This document shows, piece by piece, positions 51,968-62,514 of a DNA stretch of 64,000 nucleotides. The notes below the pieces were generated by a model that saw only the letters and a list, made by a program, of their open reading frames with translations, did not search any database and was not told where the DNA came from. The stretch is from Haemophilus parahaemolyticus (lineage in GTDB: Bacteria > Pseudomonadota > Gammaproteobacteria > Enterobacterales > Pasteurellaceae): the NCBI RefSeq assembly GCF_002015035.1, contig NZ_MUXY01000002.1, positions 27,312 to 91,311 of the forward strand. The letters are read 5' to 3'. Numbering within the stretch: position 1 is the first letter of the stretch; every line of letters starts with the position of its first letter. Both the position numbers and the translations under genes were made by a program.

Positions 51968-53146
51968 TTAGTTAAACAAACTTTTCACAGTGAGTATTAC
52001 CCAGTCCCACGCACGCCCCAAAATACCCGCTTCGCCCACGGCTTGTAAGGTTTGAAGTGGTGTTGAAGCAATATCTTTGCCATCTAATTGGTAAATCACT
52101 TTGCCGACGACTTGACCTTGCGTTAGTGGGGCTTCTAAGCCTTTATTGTCTAATTCATAACGTGCTTTAAGCTCGCCCGCTTTGCCTTTTGGAATCGTGA
52201 TAAAACTATCTTGCACAGAACCTAATTGTACCTTGTTTACATCACCGTAGTACACGCTCTCTTCTTTTACCGCCTTACCTGCTGGTAGAGATTTCACCGT
52301 TTCAAAGTTCGCAAACCCCCATTGAAGTAATTTTTTGCTTTCCACTTCACGGCCTTTATAAGTCGGCACGCCCATTACCACAGAAATCAAACGCGTATTT
52401 GAATTGGTCGCTGACGCTACCAAGTTATAGCCTGCTTTATCGGTATGCCCTGTTTTCATTCCATCCACGTTCATGGTTTTATCCCACAATAAACCATTGC
52501 GGTTTGGCTGTGGTTTTTTCACGTTATATTGGAACTCTTTTTCTGCATAAATTTTGTACTCTTCTGGCTGTTCACGGATTACGTGAGTGCCGATAATTGC
52601 CATATCGCGTGCAGAAGAGTATTGATTTGGGTCATCTAAACCGTGCACGGTGGTAAAATGCGTATTTTGTAAGCCGAAACGTTGAGCATGCTTATTCATT
52701 TCATCAATGAAAGAAGCTTGCGATCCTGAGGTATGCTCTGCTAAAGCCACTGCTGCATCGTTACCTGAAACGATGATTAAGCCTTTCATTAACTCGCCTA
52801 CAGTCACTTGTTTATTCAAGTCTAAGAACATCAATGATGAGCCTGGGAATTTTTGTGCCCACGAATTTTCATTCACGGTGTAAACATCACTATTGTGTAC
52901 TTTACCTTGTTTGATCGCTTCTCCCACAACATAAGCGGTCATCATTTTAGTTAGCGAGGCAGGATATTGACGTTGATCGGGATTAAGACTCGCTAATACC
53001 GCACCAGAGTTGTAATCCATTAAAATATAAGTTTGAGCATTCAATTGCGGTGCAGTAATACCAAAATCCGTGGTAGCATCCGCCAAAGCAGTTGAAGAAA
53101 GGATTAAGGCAGAAAGGCCAGCAAGTTTTAATAATCTTTTTTTCAT
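51968..53146 (-). CDS. dacA: D-alanyl-D-alanine carboxypeptidase DacA (PBP5)
   Basis: Periplasmic serine peptidase that trims the terminal D-Ala of peptidoglycan pentapeptides. 392 residues with a cleavable signal (MKKRLLKLAGLSALILSSTA). Active-site motifs are SLTK at 64-67, SGNDA and MKTGHT. The C-terminal amphipathic helix (GILGRAWDWVILTVKSLFN) anchors it to the inner membrane. The leader has a hairpin at 53194-53220. Confidence 0.97.
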   Translation of the reverse strand: MKKRLLKLAGLSALILSSTALADATTDFGITAPQLNAQTYILMDYNSGAVLASLNPDQRQYPASLTKMMTAYVVGEAIKQGKVHNSDVYTVNENSWAQKFPGSSLMFLDLNKQVTVGELMKGLIIVSGNDAAVALAEHTSGSQASFIDEMNKHAQRFGLQNTHFTTVHGLDDPNQYSSARDMAIIGTHVIREQPEEYKIYAEKEFQYNVKKPQPNRNGLLWDKTMNVDGMKTGHTDKAGYNLVASATNSNTRLISVVMGVPTYKGREVESKKLLQWGFANFETVKSLPAGKAVKEESVYYGDVNKVQLGSVQDSFITIPKGKAGELKARYELDNKGLEAPLTQGQVVGKVIYQLDGKDIASTPLQTLQAVGEAGILGRAWDWVILTVKSLFN

Positions 53147-53253
53147 ATAAAGTGTCCGATAACGTTGGGTTGAGAATCTCTATAAACTCATCAAGGGCTT
53201 GTTGAATTCTCAACAACCCCTTTTTATAATGGATTGAAACAAACTGAGTAAAA

Positions 53254-53859
53254 TTAACTCTTTTCTGCTAATTCTAATCGTTTGTTTTTGTCTAACACAG
53301 CAACTTTCACTTTGGCTGTGCCGGTGTTATGCATACCTAATTGGCGTGCTGCATTTCTCGATAAATCTAACACTCGAGCGTGAGTATAAGGACCACGATC
53401 ATTCACCCGAACAACCACTTTCTTGCCGTTACGCATATTGGTCACTTCAATCAATGTGCCAAAAGGTAAAGACGGATGAGCAGCTGTCATCGCTGTGTTA
53501 TCAAAACGTTCGCCATTTGCTGTACGGCGTCCGTTAAATTTATCCGCATAGTAACTTGCCACACCAGATTGCAAATGCTTACGTGGTGTATTCTTATATT
53601 TTTCTGTCAAAGAAAGGGGCTTCTTTGCATGTTTCTTAGCGGATTTTACCGCTTGTCTTGCCGCTTTAGATTGTTTTTTCGCTTCAGCTTTTATAAATTT
53701 CGCTTTTGAAGCGTCTTTTAGCGTTTTCTTTGGAGTTTGTGCCTTTGTCTGTTTTGACACAATCGCCGTTTTTGCGTGTTTAGTTGCTGCAACAGAATTC
53801 AATGTTCCGAATGTGAAGAATCCAGCTAACAACAGGGTTACAATTTTACTTAATCGCAT
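53254..53859 (-). CDS. rlpA: Septal-ring peptidoglycan hydrolase RlpA
   Basis: Double-psi beta-barrel lytic transglycosylase family, 201 residues from ATG 53859. The signal sequence MRLSKIVTLLLAGFFTFGTL has no lipobox cysteine, so unlike E. coli RlpA it should be a soluble periplasmic protein. A long Lys/Ala-rich linker (about 30-95) leads to the barrel: GVASYYADKFNGRRTANGER, FDNTAMTAAHPSLPFGT and VRVNDRGPYTHARVLDLS. There is no SPOR domain. The longer open frame adds 51 non-conserved residues and is rejected. Confidence 0.92.
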   Translation of the reverse strand: MRLSKIVTLLLAGFFTFGTLNSVAATKHAKTAIVSKQTKAQTPKKTLKDASKAKFIKAEAKKQSKAARQAVKSAKKHAKKPLSLTEKYKNTPRKHLQSGVASYYADKFNGRRTANGERFDNTAMTAAHPSLPFGTLIEVTNMRNGKKVVVRVNDRGPYTHARVLDLSRNAARQLGMHNTGTAKVKVAVLDKNKRLELAEKS

Positions 53860-54093
53860 AAGTATGTATTCCTCATTTTGATATCGTTTCGTTTGTAACG
53901 ATGTTTGTATTGCCCATTTTCTCAATAAATCATCCTTTATTGAAAAAATAGTGACTGTTAATCTAATCGATAACTGACCTTGTCTATGCTTTTTGATACC
54001 GCAAAAAAGCAAAAGTTTAATGTTTGATTAAATTTATTCAAAAACAAAAGCCTAAGCTTCAAGATAATGTAAGCCAAGCCTTTGTTTTTCTTA

Positions 54094-55221
54094 CTATTTT
54101 AGCTTGTTATAGGGGTTGTCGCTGTGTGGTTTTTTACGATGTACATAGCTTGACATCATCAATCCAAACGCCGCCATTAACGTCACATAAGACGTTCCAC
54201 CATAGCTAAACAGCGGTAAGGGTACACCAACTACGGGCAAAATACCACTCACCATCCCAATATTTACAAAAACATACACAAAAAAGAGTAGTGCCGTCCC
54301 GCCTGAAAGAATACGTCCAAACGAATTATCTGACTTCGCACCTAGCATTAAACCACGTGCAATAATAAAGAGATAAATGCCGAGTAGAATTAACACCCCA
54401 ATCATCCCATGTTCTTCGCTTAATACCGCAAAAATAAAATCGGTATGCGGTTCTGGCAAAAATTCCAGCTGTGATTGCGTGCCTTCCATCCACCCCTTAC
54501 CGTGCAACCCACCCGAGCCAATCGCAATCTTCGATTGAATAATATGGTAACCCGCACCAAGCGGATCTTTCTCAGGGTCAATCAGTGTCATTACCCGCGT
54601 TTTCTGATAATCGTGCATCAAAAAGAACCACATTATCGGAATAAAACCCGCCAAAAAGACCACACCCGCAAAAATCAATTTCCAGCTTAAGCCCGCGAGG
54701 AACAGCACAAAAATCCCTGCCGCACAAACCAAAATCGAGGTTCCCAAGTCGGGCTGTGCTGCCACAAGCAGGGTTGGAAAAACAATAATCGCCAACGCAA
54801 TCGCTGTGTCGCGGAAATTCGGGGGAAGCGGTCGATTACTCAAGAACGTCGCCACCATTAGTGGCACAGCCAATTTCGCAATTTCCGACGGCTGGAAACG
54901 GACAAATCCCAAGTTCAGCCAGCGTTGTGCTCCCTTACTGGTTTCCCCAAACACATCCACCATTACCAGTATCACGATAGTGACCGCATACAAATAGGGC
55001 GAAATTTGCTTATAGGTGCGAGGCGGGATCATCGCCATCACAAACATTATGCCCAATCCTAAAGATACCTGCACCACGCGGTTAGTGAACATTTTTTCGC
55101 TACCGCCACTGGCACTATACAGCACTAACAGTCCATAGCCTGTAATCGCAAACAGCCCCAGTAAGAGCCATAAATCAAGCGAAAAAACTTTCCAAAAAAC
55201 CTTTCTAAATCGGTTACTCAT
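54094..55221 (-). CDS. rodA: Rod-shape peptidoglycan polymerase RodA
   Basis: SEDS-family glycosyltransferase in the inner membrane that makes lateral-wall peptidoglycan with PBP2. 375 residues, about ten membrane segments. Landmarks are [20 protein letters not shown], the extracellular loop [20 protein letters not shown] and [19 protein letters not shown]. Its start overlaps the mrdA stop by eight bases. Confidence 0.97.
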   Translation of the reverse strand: MSNRFRKVFWKVFSLDLWLLLGLFAITGYGLLVLYSASGGSEKMFTNRVVQVSLGLGIMFVMAMIPPRTYKQISPYLYAVTIVILVMVDVFGETSKGAQRWLNLGFVRFQPSEIAKLAVPLMVATFLSNRPLPPNFRDTAIALAIIVFPTLLVAAQPDLGTSILVCAAGIFVLFLAGLSWKLIFAGVVFLAGFIPIMWFFLMHDYQKTRVMTLIDPEKDPLGAGYHIIQSKIAIGSGGLHGKGWMEGTQSQLEFLPEPHTDFIFAVLSEEHGMIGVLILLGIYLFIIARGLMLGAKSDNSFGRILSGGTALLFFVYVFVNIGMVSGILPVVGVPLPLFSYGGTSYVTLMAAFGLMMSSYVHRKKPHSDNPYNKLK

Positions 55222-57196
55222 TCACATTTTCCTCAGTCATTTCTGACACAGGCGAAGCAAGAACAGGAGACACAAGCGGTGAATTTTGTGGCGAATGTTG
55301 CAAATTGCCCTCATTCTTCAACGTATATGTTAAGGCAAAATCCATCACTTGACGCACTACAGGTGCCGCATTCGCACCGCCACCACCTGCATTTTCTAAA
55401 ATGGCAGCAACCACCACTTTGGGATTATCGTAAGGTGCATAAGCAATAAACCACGCGTGGTCGTGCAGCTCTTTCTTCAAAGCGTTTTTGTCATATTTTC
55501 CGCCTTTCAGGTTGAACACCTGTGCTGTTCCCGATTTCCCTGCTGCACGATAGAACGAACCGCCTGCTTTTTTCCCTGTGCCGTTGCCCGCATTGATTAC
55601 GTTATACATCCCAAGCTTCGCCACATTCCAGAAACGCTCTGGCACACCTGTAATATTTTCGTAAAGCAGCGGATCTTTATACGGCTCAACTGAATTCGCG
55701 TGAATGATTTCTTTCATTAAATGCGGTGTATTCACTCGCCCATTATTGACCAAAACCGCCAAGGCTTTCGCTACTTGCAATGGCGTGGCAATCCAGTAGC
55801 CTTGCCCAATGCCAACAGGGATAGTATCGCCTTGCACCCATGGTTTTTTGTAGCGAGCCCGTTTCCAATCACGGGTAGGATAAACGCCAGCCGACTCCTC
55901 AAATAAGTCAATACCCGTTTTCTGACCAAAACCGAATTTGGTCATCCACTCCGCCATTTTGTCGATCCCTGTATCGTAGGCGAGTTGATAGAAAAAGGTA
56001 TCTGAAGACTCGGTAATCGCCTTATTCACATTCGTTGAACCGTGCCCCGATTTCTTCCAGTCACGATAACGCTGAGTTGTGCCAGGTAAAATCCAAAATC
56101 CTGGGTCGAAAACGGTAGTATTTGGCGTGATTTTTCCTTCTGCTAAGCCCATTACTGCATAGAAGGGCTTAACCGTAGAGGCTGGCGGGTAAGTTCCTTG
56201 CGTTGCACGGCTGTAAAGCGGACGTGCAGGATCTTCCAACAAGGCTTTGTAATCTTTGCCCGAAATACCACCCACGAATAAGTTATTATCGTAGCTCGGG
56301 CTAGTCACCATCGCTAATACACTACTATCTCGAGCATCCAACACTACCACCGAGCCTTTCTGCTCTTTCAGCAAATCTTGAATATATTGTTGCAACTCAA
56401 TGTCGATGGTTAAACGTAAGGAACTACCCGCCACACCTTCTTGGTCACGAAGCTTGCGGATTACCTTACCACGGTTGTTAATTTCAACCTCTTCAAAGCC
56501 TGCTTGCCCGTGCAGTTGCTCTTCGTAATATTTCTCAATGCCGAGTTTACCGATATCGTGTGAACCTGCATAATTACCGAATTTCCCGTCTTCTTGCAGC
56601 TTTTTCTTATCTTTTTCATTGATTTTCGCAACATATCCCAAAATATGGGTGAGCATTTCGCCATACGGATAATTCCGTTTGTAATACGCCTGCACATCTA
56701 AACTTGGGAAGCGATATTGGTTTACCGCAAAACGTGCCATTTGCTCTTCGCTCATATCCGACTTTAGCAAAATTGGCGTATAACGCGAGGTACGTTTTTT
56801 CTCTTTGTAGAAGTTCTCAATATCTTCATCGGTTAAGCCAACAATGCTTTTTAGCTCAATTAAAGTCTGCTCCAAATCTTGCGTTTTCTCAGGCACAATA
56901 AACAGCCCAAAATAAGTAATATTTTCGGCAAGCACCTTTCCGTTTCGGTCATAAATCAGCCCCCGCGTTGGCGGCACGGGCAACAACTTAATACGGTTAC
57001 CATTCGAGCGTGTTTGATAGTCCTCATAATTGCTGATTTGTAAATGATAGAGATTTGCGAGCAACACACCCGTTAATGCCAACACCCCCATGAATGCAAT
57101 AGCTGCACGGCGAATAAACAAATTGCTCTCCGCTTGCCCGTTTTGCACCTTTTCATTCGGCTTTGGTGACATTAATTTTGCTAGTTTTCCAAACAT
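55214..57196 (-). CDS. mrdA: Penicillin-binding protein 2 (MrdA)
   Basis: Class B transpeptidase of the elongasome. 660 residues: a membrane anchor near residues 31-50 ([20 protein letters not shown]), a dimerisation domain, then the transpeptidase domain with STVK ([17 protein letters not shown]), SSD ([16 protein letters not shown]) and KSGTAQV. Partner of RodA, encoded downstream with overlap. Confidence 0.97.
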   Translation of the reverse strand: MFGKLAKLMSPKPNEKVQNGQAESNLFIRRAAIAFMGVLALTGVLLANLYHLQISNYEDYQTRSNGNRIKLLPVPPTRGLIYDRNGKVLAENITYFGLFIVPEKTQDLEQTLIELKSIVGLTDEDIENFYKEKKRTSRYTPILLKSDMSEEQMARFAVNQYRFPSLDVQAYYKRNYPYGEMLTHILGYVAKINEKDKKKLQEDGKFGNYAGSHDIGKLGIEKYYEEQLHGQAGFEEVEINNRGKVIRKLRDQEGVAGSSLRLTIDIELQQYIQDLLKEQKGSVVVLDARDSSVLAMVTSPSYDNNLFVGGISGKDYKALLEDPARPLYSRATQGTYPPASTVKPFYAVMGLAEGKITPNTTVFDPGFWILPGTTQRYRDWKKSGHGSTNVNKAITESSDTFFYQLAYDTGIDKMAEWMTKFGFGQKTGIDLFEESAGVYPTRDWKRARYKKPWVQGDTIPVGIGQGYWIATPLQVAKALAVLVNNGRVNTPHLMKEIIHANSVEPYKDPLLYENITGVPERFWNVAKLGMYNVINAGNGTGKKAGGSFYRAAGKSGTAQVFNLKGGKYDKNALKKELHDHAWFIAYAPYDNPKVVVAAILENAGGGGANAAPVVRQVMDFALTYTLKNEGNLQHSPQNSPLVSPVLASPVSEMTEENVNE

Positions 57197-57244
57197 ATTT
57201 TGCTCAGATTGCAGAATTTCTTAAACATTTGACCGCTTGTAAAA

Positions 57245-57712
57245 TTATTCCCGATGATACGGATGATTCGTCGTGAGCGACCACGCTCGATATAAACTTT
57301 CCGCCACAATCACCCGCACCATTGGATGAGGCAAAGTCAGCGGAGAAAGCGACCAGCTCTGTTCTGCCGCTTGTTTACACTCTGGTGACAAACCTTCAGG
57401 CCCGCCAATCAGCAAGCATACATCTCGTCCATCGTTTTTCCAGCCTTCTAACTGGCTGGCTAATTGCTCGGTTGTCCACGGTTTGCCAGGAATATCCAGA
57501 GTGACGACCTTTCCTTTGCCTGCGGCTGCCAACATCGCTTTGCCTTCTTGTTCCAAAATACGCTTAATGTCGGCATTCTTGCCCCGCTTGCCCGCAGGGA
57601 TTTCAATTAGCTCAAACGGCATATCTTTCGGAAAACGACGCTGATATTCCTCAAAGCCCGTTTTCACCCAATCAGGCATTTTCGTGCCCACGGCAATTAG
57701 CTGAATTTTCAT
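57245..57712 (-). CDS. rlmH: 23S rRNA pseudouridine-1915 methyltransferase RlmH
   Basis: SPOUT-family methyltransferase, 155 residues ([20 protein letters not shown]..., SAM knot [18 protein letters not shown]-terminal [17 protein letters not shown]). Starts three bases after the rsfS stop. Confidence 0.97.
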   Translation of the reverse strand: MKIQLIAVGTKMPDWVKTGFEEYQRRFPKDMPFELIEIPAGKRGKNADIKRILEQEGKAMLAAAGKGKVVTLDIPGKPWTTEQLASQLEGWKNDGRDVCLLIGGPEGLSPECKQAAEQSWSLSPLTLPHPMVRVIVAESLYRAWSLTTNHPYHRE

Positions 57713-57715
57713 CGC

Positions 57716-58030
57716 TTACGCCCAAAGTTTCTCAAGTTGATACATTTCACGGGCATCAGCTTGCAATAAATGCACAATTGCTTGTCCGAAATCCACTACA
57801 ATCCAATCGGCAACCGCTTTACCTTCATCACCAAACACTTCAAAACCAGCTTGTTTTGCCTCTTGAGCTAAACGATCTGCGGTTGAAGCCACGTGACGCA
57901 CCGATGTACCTGTGGCAATAATCATTGCATCGGTAATGCTCGATTTACCTTTCACATCAATCGCTAAAATATCTTGTGCTTTTAAATCATCTAAAGTTTT
58001 GGTTAAAAATTCGACTAAATTTTGTTCCAT
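57716..58030 (-). CDS. rsfS: Ribosome silencing factor RsfS
   Basis: 104 residues (DILAIDVKGKSSITDAMIIA, GTSVRHVASTADRL, DWIVVDFGQAIVHLLQADAR). It binds L14 and blocks subunit joining in starvation. It is the first gene of the rsfS-rlmH-mrdA-rodA-rlpA-dacA run, the same order as E. coli ybeB-ybeA-mrdA-mrdB-rlpA-dacA. Confidence 0.97.
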   Translation of the reverse strand: MEQNLVEFLTKTLDDLKAQDILAIDVKGKSSITDAMIIATGTSVRHVASTADRLAQEAKQAGFEVFGDEGKAVADWIVVDFGQAIVHLLQADAREMYQLEKLWA

Positions 58031-58176
58031 GGTTTTTCCGTTATTATTCTGTAAAAGTTTTAAATTCTACCATAGATTAAAAAGGGATAAAAAAATAAGC
58101 GGTCAGTGTTTGCAAATTTTTTGAAAAATCAAACCAATTGAACCTAATTGTACTGGTCTGTCTACAAGAGTTTTTC

Positions 58177-58206
58177 TTGTCAAAAATGTTACAGTTCTAT
58201 TAAAAT
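58177..58206 (+). promoter_or_regulatory. Promoter of the microcin-like operon
   Basis: TTGTCA (58177-58182), an 18-base spacer and TAAAAT (58201-58206). The Fur-like box begins about four bases past the predicted start site. Confidence 0.55.
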
Positions 58207-58216
58207 CAAATTATTT

Positions 58217-58235
58217 ACAAATAATTCTCATTATA
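58217..58235. promoter_or_regulatory. Fur-like box in front of the microcin-like operon
   Basis: ACAAATAATTCTCATTATA. The ATTCTCATTAT half fits the Fur consensus well, the left half less so. ATTATTT-AC-AAATAAT (58210-58225) is a further perfect dyad next to it. Lying just downstream of the -10 box it is placed for repression by Fur with iron. Fur binding is an inference. Confidence 0.45.
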
Positions 58236-58248
58236 AAAAGGGAAAGGA

Positions 58249-58506
58249 ATGTCAGATGTAATACTTTTAATATTAGTTTCATTAACATCTACTTTTATGA
58301 TAAAGATATTTAAATTTTTTAAACTAAACCTTATGAAGACTATTTTTTTATGTTCTATTTCTAATATAGGAATTATCTTCATAAGAGTTTATTTTTATTG
58401 GGAACTAAAAGTAAACAGAACAGCAATAGAAATACTAGCATATAGTATTGTCTTCTCTCTAATATTAGTTCCAATTTTAATATCCATGTACAGAAATACT
58501 AAATAA
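58249..58506 (+). CDS. Small membrane protein, candidate microcin immunity protein
   Basis: 85 residues with three hydrophobic segments at about 3-20, 32-50 and 58-79, joined by short basic loops; very Ile/Phe/Leu-rich. The ATG follows GGGAAAGGA. It starts the operon and precedes a double-glycine-leader peptide gene by 16 bases. In known class II microcin operons (cvi-cvaC, mceB-mceA, mchI-mchB) a membrane-bound immunity protein of this size lies just upstream of the microcin gene. No sequence family is recognised, so the role rests on size, topology and position. Confidence 0.6.
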   Translation: MSDVILLILVSLTSTFMIKIFKFFKLNLMKTIFLCSISNIGIIFIRVYFYWELKVNRTAIEILAYSIVFSLILVPILISMYRNTK

Positions 58507-58522
58507 TTTAATCGAGGTTTAA

Positions 58523-58900
58523 ATGAAAGAATTAGATATAAAAGACTATCAATTAGTTACTGGTGGCGGAGCTTTTTTTACGAGAACAATACTTAACTCA
58601 GCAAGAACAGGAGCTGTACTTGGAGGAGCAGGTTATGTTACCGAACAAGCTCTTTTAGGTGAACCAATAACAGCCAAAGGTATTATTGGGTACTCTGCTG
58701 CAGGTGCAGTAGGCGATATAGCAACAGCTGCAAATGCAGCCATACGAGGGGCTGGATTTGCATCAGAGTTTGCTGGTGTTGCAGTTGGCAGCTCATTGAT
58801 AGGATTAGGCAATTCTATAAATAACTCTTTTAATAAGAACAGCAGCTCCATACAAAATAAATCAGGTTCAAATTATGCCGATGGTTGCGATTATTGCTAA
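58523..58900 (+). CDS. Candidate class II microcin precursor with double-glycine leader
   Basis: 125 residues. The first 15 (MKELDIKDYQLVTGG) fit the double-glycine leader pattern LxxxxLxxVxGG, to be cut after Gly15 by a C39-peptidase ABC exporter. The mature part of about 110 residues is Gly/Ala-rich with small-residue helices able to insert in membranes (GAVLGGAGYV, AAGAVGDIATAANAAIRGAG, FAGVAVGSSLIGLG), then a Ser/Asn-rich tail ending ADGCDYC with Cys122 and Cys125 as the only cysteines. CGAGG lies before the ATG. No exporter gene is in the window. It could instead be another class of secreted peptide. Confidence 0.65.
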   Translation: MKELDIKDYQLVTGGGAFFTRTILNSARTGAVLGGAGYVTEQALLGEPITAKGIIGYSAAGAVGDIATAANAAIRGAGFASEFAGVAVGSSLIGLGNSINNSFNKNSSSIQNKSGSNYADGCDYC

Positions 58901-59012
58901 TCAAGGGACTTCTTATGTTAATAGACTTTTCAATATCTCAAGATAATTTTAGTAAGAGAACTTATTTGGGCGCTCTCTTACTTAGGTATTCTAAAAATAG
59001 AATAGGCATGTA

Positions 59013-59048
59013 TAAAAGAAAGGGAATTCGTACTTCCTTTTCTTTTTT
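59013..59048 (+). terminator. Terminator of the microcin-like operon
   Basis: AAAAGAAAGGGAA / TTCCTTTTCTTTTTT, an A/T-rich stem ending in a T-run, about 110 bases past the peptide gene and just before the convergent mutS. Confidence 0.5.
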
Positions 59049-59063
59049 ATTTGATATAAATAT

Positions 59064-61658
59064 CTAATTTCCTCGTAATTTTTTCAATCTATAAAGCTCA
59101 TCTAATGCTTGACGAGGTGTTAATTCATCTGGCTCAATCTTACTCAATGCCAATTCCACGGCACTTTCTTGTGCAACAAGCGGTGGTTTTTCAACAACAT
59201 CTTGCGAAAAAAGTAAATCCGCCTGCGGGTTTTCTTCGCCCACTTTTTGTTGTTGGGAGAGTGTTTCCAAATGTGCCAAACGCTGTTTTGCTAAAGCAAT
59301 AACGGGTTTCGGCACGCCTGCCAACGCCGCCACAGCTAAGCCGTAACTTTTGCTTGCCGCACCCTCTTGCACGCAATGCATAAAGGCAATGGTATCGTTG
59401 TGTTCACGGGCATCTAAATGCACGTTCGCGACACCTTTAAGCTGATTCGGCAAGCTGGTTAGCTCAAAATAATGGGTCGCAAACAGAGTAAGGGATTGTG
59501 TTTTCTTCGCCAACCATTCTGCACACGCCCACGCCAGCGAAAGCCCATCGTAAGTGGACGTGCCACGCCCAATTTCATCAATCAGCACCAGACTGTTTTC
59601 TGTGGCTTGATGGAGAATGTTCGCCATTTCGGTCATCTCCACCATAAAGGTCGAACGCCCCGAAGCCAAATCATCGCTTGCCCCAATACGGGTGAAAATA
59701 CGGTCAATCGCACCGATTTCAGCACTCTCTGCAGGCACAAAACTACCGATATACGCCATCAGCGTGATCAACGCAATTTGACGCATATAGGTGCTTTTTC
59801 CTCCCATATTCGGGCCAGTTACCACCAACAAATGACGTTGAGCGTTCAGATAAATAGGGTTGGCAATAAACGGATCTTTAATCACCCGTTCCACTACAGG
59901 ATGGCGACCTTCTTTGATGTTGATAATGCGTTGCGGGCTGAAGGTTGGACGTACATACCCAAGATTTTCCGCACGTTCGGCAAGGTTTGCCAACACATCC
60001 AATTCGGCAAGCACCATTGCGGCTAATTGCAATTCGCCCAAGCGAGGCATTAACAAGTCAAACAATTCATCATAAAGTTGCTTTTCCAACGCCAATGATG
60101 CCCCTTTGGCTTTCAACACTTTGTCTTCGTAGGTCTTCAACTCGGGGATAATATAACGTTCCGCATTTTTGAGCGTTTGACGGCGCACGTAGTGAATCGG
60201 AGCTTTGTGTGCTTGCCCTTGACTAATTTGAATATAATAGCCGTGAACTGCATTAAAGCCGATTTTCAGCGTATCAATGCCCGTTGCTTCCCGCTCGCGG
60301 ATTTCCAAATCTTCTAAATATTGGGTAGCCCCTGCAGAAAGCGAACGCCATTCGTCTAGCTCCGCATTGTAGCCTTCAGCAATTACGCCACCGTCACGGA
60401 TCAGTTGCGGAGGATTTTCAATAATCGCCCGTTTAAGCAGATCCTCAAACTCATCAAAATTTGCTAATTGTGCCAGTAATTGATCTAAACTTGGAGTTAA
60501 TTGTTGCGAAAATTGCTGAATTTCAGGAATTTGTTCTAATGCGGAACGCAAGCGAGTGAAATCACGTGGACGTGCCGAACGCAACGCCACACGTGCCAAA
60601 ATTCGCTCCATATCACCTACGTTTTGCAACGCCTGTTGAAGCGGTGCAATTTGATCGCTTTTTTGCAAACTTTCAATAATATCCTGCCGCTCTTTGAGCT
60701 TTTTCACATCACGAATCGGTTGATGAATCCAACGTTTTAACAAGCGGCTGCCCATCGGGGTCACGCATTTATCCAAGACGGAAGCAAGGGTATTTTCCGT
60801 ACCGCCTGCAAGGTTTTGAGTGAGTTCTAAGTTGCGACGGGTTGCGGCATCAAGCAAGACTGTTTCGCTATTTTGCGAAAGATGAATACTGTTGATATGC
60901 GGCAATGCAGTGCGTTGTGTTTCTTGAGCGTAATGCAATAAACAACCTGCGGCACACAGTGCGGTGGTGGCTTTTTCCACGCCAAAACCTGCTAAACTTT
61001 GCGTACCAAATTGACGATTGAGCAACTGAATTGCCGTAGTCAGTTCAAACTCCCACACAGGACGACGGCGTAAACCTTTGTAATTATTCAGAATACCAGC
61101 GTAAGCAAAATCTTCCGCATAGAGAATTTCAGCAGGTTGCAGGCGTTGCAGTTCGGCACTTAACGCCTCTTGGCTTGGCAATTCACTAATCAAAAAACGC
61201 CCAGAAGCCATATCAAGCGTCGCAATTGCAAAAGTGCCTTTATGCTCATAAATTGCCGCAACTAAGTTGTCTTGTCGCTCAGGCAGTAATGCCTCATCAC
61301 TCACCGTACCTGGTGTAACAATGCGAACCACTTTGCGTTCTACAGGCCCTTTCGAGGCTGCGGGATCGCCAATCTGTTCACAAATTGCCACGCTCTCACC
61401 CAACGCCACTAATTTTGCCAGATAACCTTCCACTGCGTGATACGGCACGCCAGCCATCGGAATCGGCTCACCTGCTGATTGCCCACGTTTGGTCAGTGAA
61501 ATATCAAGCAATGCCGCAGCTTTCTTAGCATCATCATAAAAAAGCTCATAGAAGTCACCCATTCGATAGAAGAGTAAAATATCAGGATTTTGGGCTTTGA
61601 GTTGCAGATATTGCACCATCATTGGCGTGTGGTTAGAAAGGTCTTGAGTTACGGTCAT
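59064..61658 (-). CDS. mutS: DNA mismatch repair protein MutS
   Basis: Mismatch-recognition ATPase, 864 residues. The mismatch-binding Phe-X-Glu appears in [20 protein letters not shown], the Walker A loop is [13 protein letters not shown] near 613, Walker B is [16 protein letters not shown], and the H-loop is [11 protein letters not shown]. The C-terminal tetramer region ends in [17 protein letters not shown]. Confidence 0.98.
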   Translation of the reverse strand: MTVTQDLSNHTPMMVQYLQLKAQNPDILLFYRMGDFYELFYDDAKKAAALLDISLTKRGQSAGEPIPMAGVPYHAVEGYLAKLVALGESVAICEQIGDPAASKGPVERKVVRIVTPGTVSDEALLPERQDNLVAAIYEHKGTFAIATLDMASGRFLISELPSQEALSAELQRLQPAEILYAEDFAYAGILNNYKGLRRRPVWEFELTTAIQLLNRQFGTQSLAGFGVEKATTALCAAGCLLHYAQETQRTALPHINSIHLSQNSETVLLDAATRRNLELTQNLAGGTENTLASVLDKCVTPMGSRLLKRWIHQPIRDVKKLKERQDIIESLQKSDQIAPLQQALQNVGDMERILARVALRSARPRDFTRLRSALEQIPEIQQFSQQLTPSLDQLLAQLANFDEFEDLLKRAIIENPPQLIRDGGVIAEGYNAELDEWRSLSAGATQYLEDLEIREREATGIDTLKIGFNAVHGYYIQISQGQAHKAPIHYVRRQTLKNAERYIIPELKTYEDKVLKAKGASLALEKQLYDELFDLLMPRLGELQLAAMVLAELDVLANLAERAENLGYVRPTFSPQRIINIKEGRHPVVERVIKDPFIANPIYLNAQRHLLVVTGPNMGGKSTYMRQIALITLMAYIGSFVPAESAEIGAIDRIFTRIGASDDLASGRSTFMVEMTEMANILHQATENSLVLIDEIGRGTSTYDGLSLAWACAEWLAKKTQSLTLFATHYFELTSLPNQLKGVANVHLDAREHNDTIAFMHCVQEGAASKSYGLAVAALAGVPKPVIALAKQRLAHLETLSQQQKVGEENPQADLLFSQDVVEKPPLVAQESAVELALSKIEPDELTPRQALDELYRLKKLRGN

Positions 61659-61761
61659 AGTTTGCGTAATTGAAATGATAGAATAGAGCTATTTTATCAG
61701 ATTAGCCAATGGCTGTACAAAACAGTATAATTTCAACACTTTGAAACAACAGGAGTATTTT

Positions 61762-62391
61762 ATGAAATTATATGGTTTAGTTGGTGCTTGCTCGTTCGTA
61801 CCACACGTCGCGTTGGAATGGGTAAAAGAACGTGAAAATGCAGATTATCAATTTGAAGCGGTAACACGTGAGTTAATCAAATCGCCAGACTTTTTGGCGT
61901 TAAATCCAAGAGGAGCTGTTCCTGTATTGGTCGATGGCGATTTAGTGCTTTCACAAAATCAGGCAATTTTGCACTATTTGGATGAGCTTTATCCAAATGC
62001 AAAACTGTTTGGTAGTAAAACCGTCCGCGATAAAGCTAAAGCCGCTCGCTGGTTAGCGTTTTTCAATTCAGATATTCATAAATCATTCGTGCCGTTATTT
62101 CGTTTACCAAGTTATGCAAAAGATAATGAGACATTAACCCAAACCATTCGCCAGCAAGCCGTTGAGCAGATTTTAGATCAACTTGCCGTGGCAAATGAAC
62201 ATTTAGAAAGCCATATCTATTTTGGCGAAGCAATTTCGGTTGCGGATGCGTATCTTTACATTATGCTGAATTGGTGTCGTGCGGTAGGGATTGATTTCAA
62301 CCATTTAACGCAACTTTCACCTTTTATGCAACGCATTGAAGCTGATCAAGCGGTGGAAAATGTGAGAGAAATTGAAGGGTTGAAGGGGTAG
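61762..62391 (+). CDS. gst: Glutathione S-transferase (beta-like)
   Basis: 209 residues from ATG 61762 with AGGAG six bases upstream. A thioredoxin-fold N-terminal domain ([20 protein letters not shown], conserved [20 protein letters not shown]) is followed by a helical domain with the [11 protein letters not shown] motif. It conjugates glutathione or has a related thiol role; the physiological substrate is unknown. Cys10 is in the position of the catalytic Cys of beta-class enzymes. Confidence 0.9.
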   Translation: MKLYGLVGACSFVPHVALEWVKERENADYQFEAVTRELIKSPDFLALNPRGAVPVLVDGDLVLSQNQAILHYLDELYPNAKLFGSKTVRDKAKAARWLAFFNSDIHKSFVPLFRLPSYAKDNETLTQTIRQQAVEQILDQLAVANEHLESHIYFGEAISVADAYLYIMLNWCRAVGIDFNHLTQLSPFMQRIEADQAVENVREIEGLKG

Positions 62392-62514
62392 AACCATTTT
62401 AAAACATAAATTTTTTTCACTCGTTTCTCATTTGAAGTATATAAAATAACGGGCGTTAATTATAAATAATGCTCGATAATAAGAAAATATCGAGCATTGG
62501 AGTAAGGTTTATTA

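Noticed and set aside
53194..53220. Hairpin ahead of dacA as a terminator of rlpA
   Set aside because: The T-run follows on the plus strand, opposite to rlpA and dacA transcription, so I note it only as a stem in the dacA leader.
58915..59067. 50-codon frame after the microcin-like gene
   Set aside because: Its last third is the operon terminator and it runs into mutS; no family is recognised and the frame probably arises by chance.
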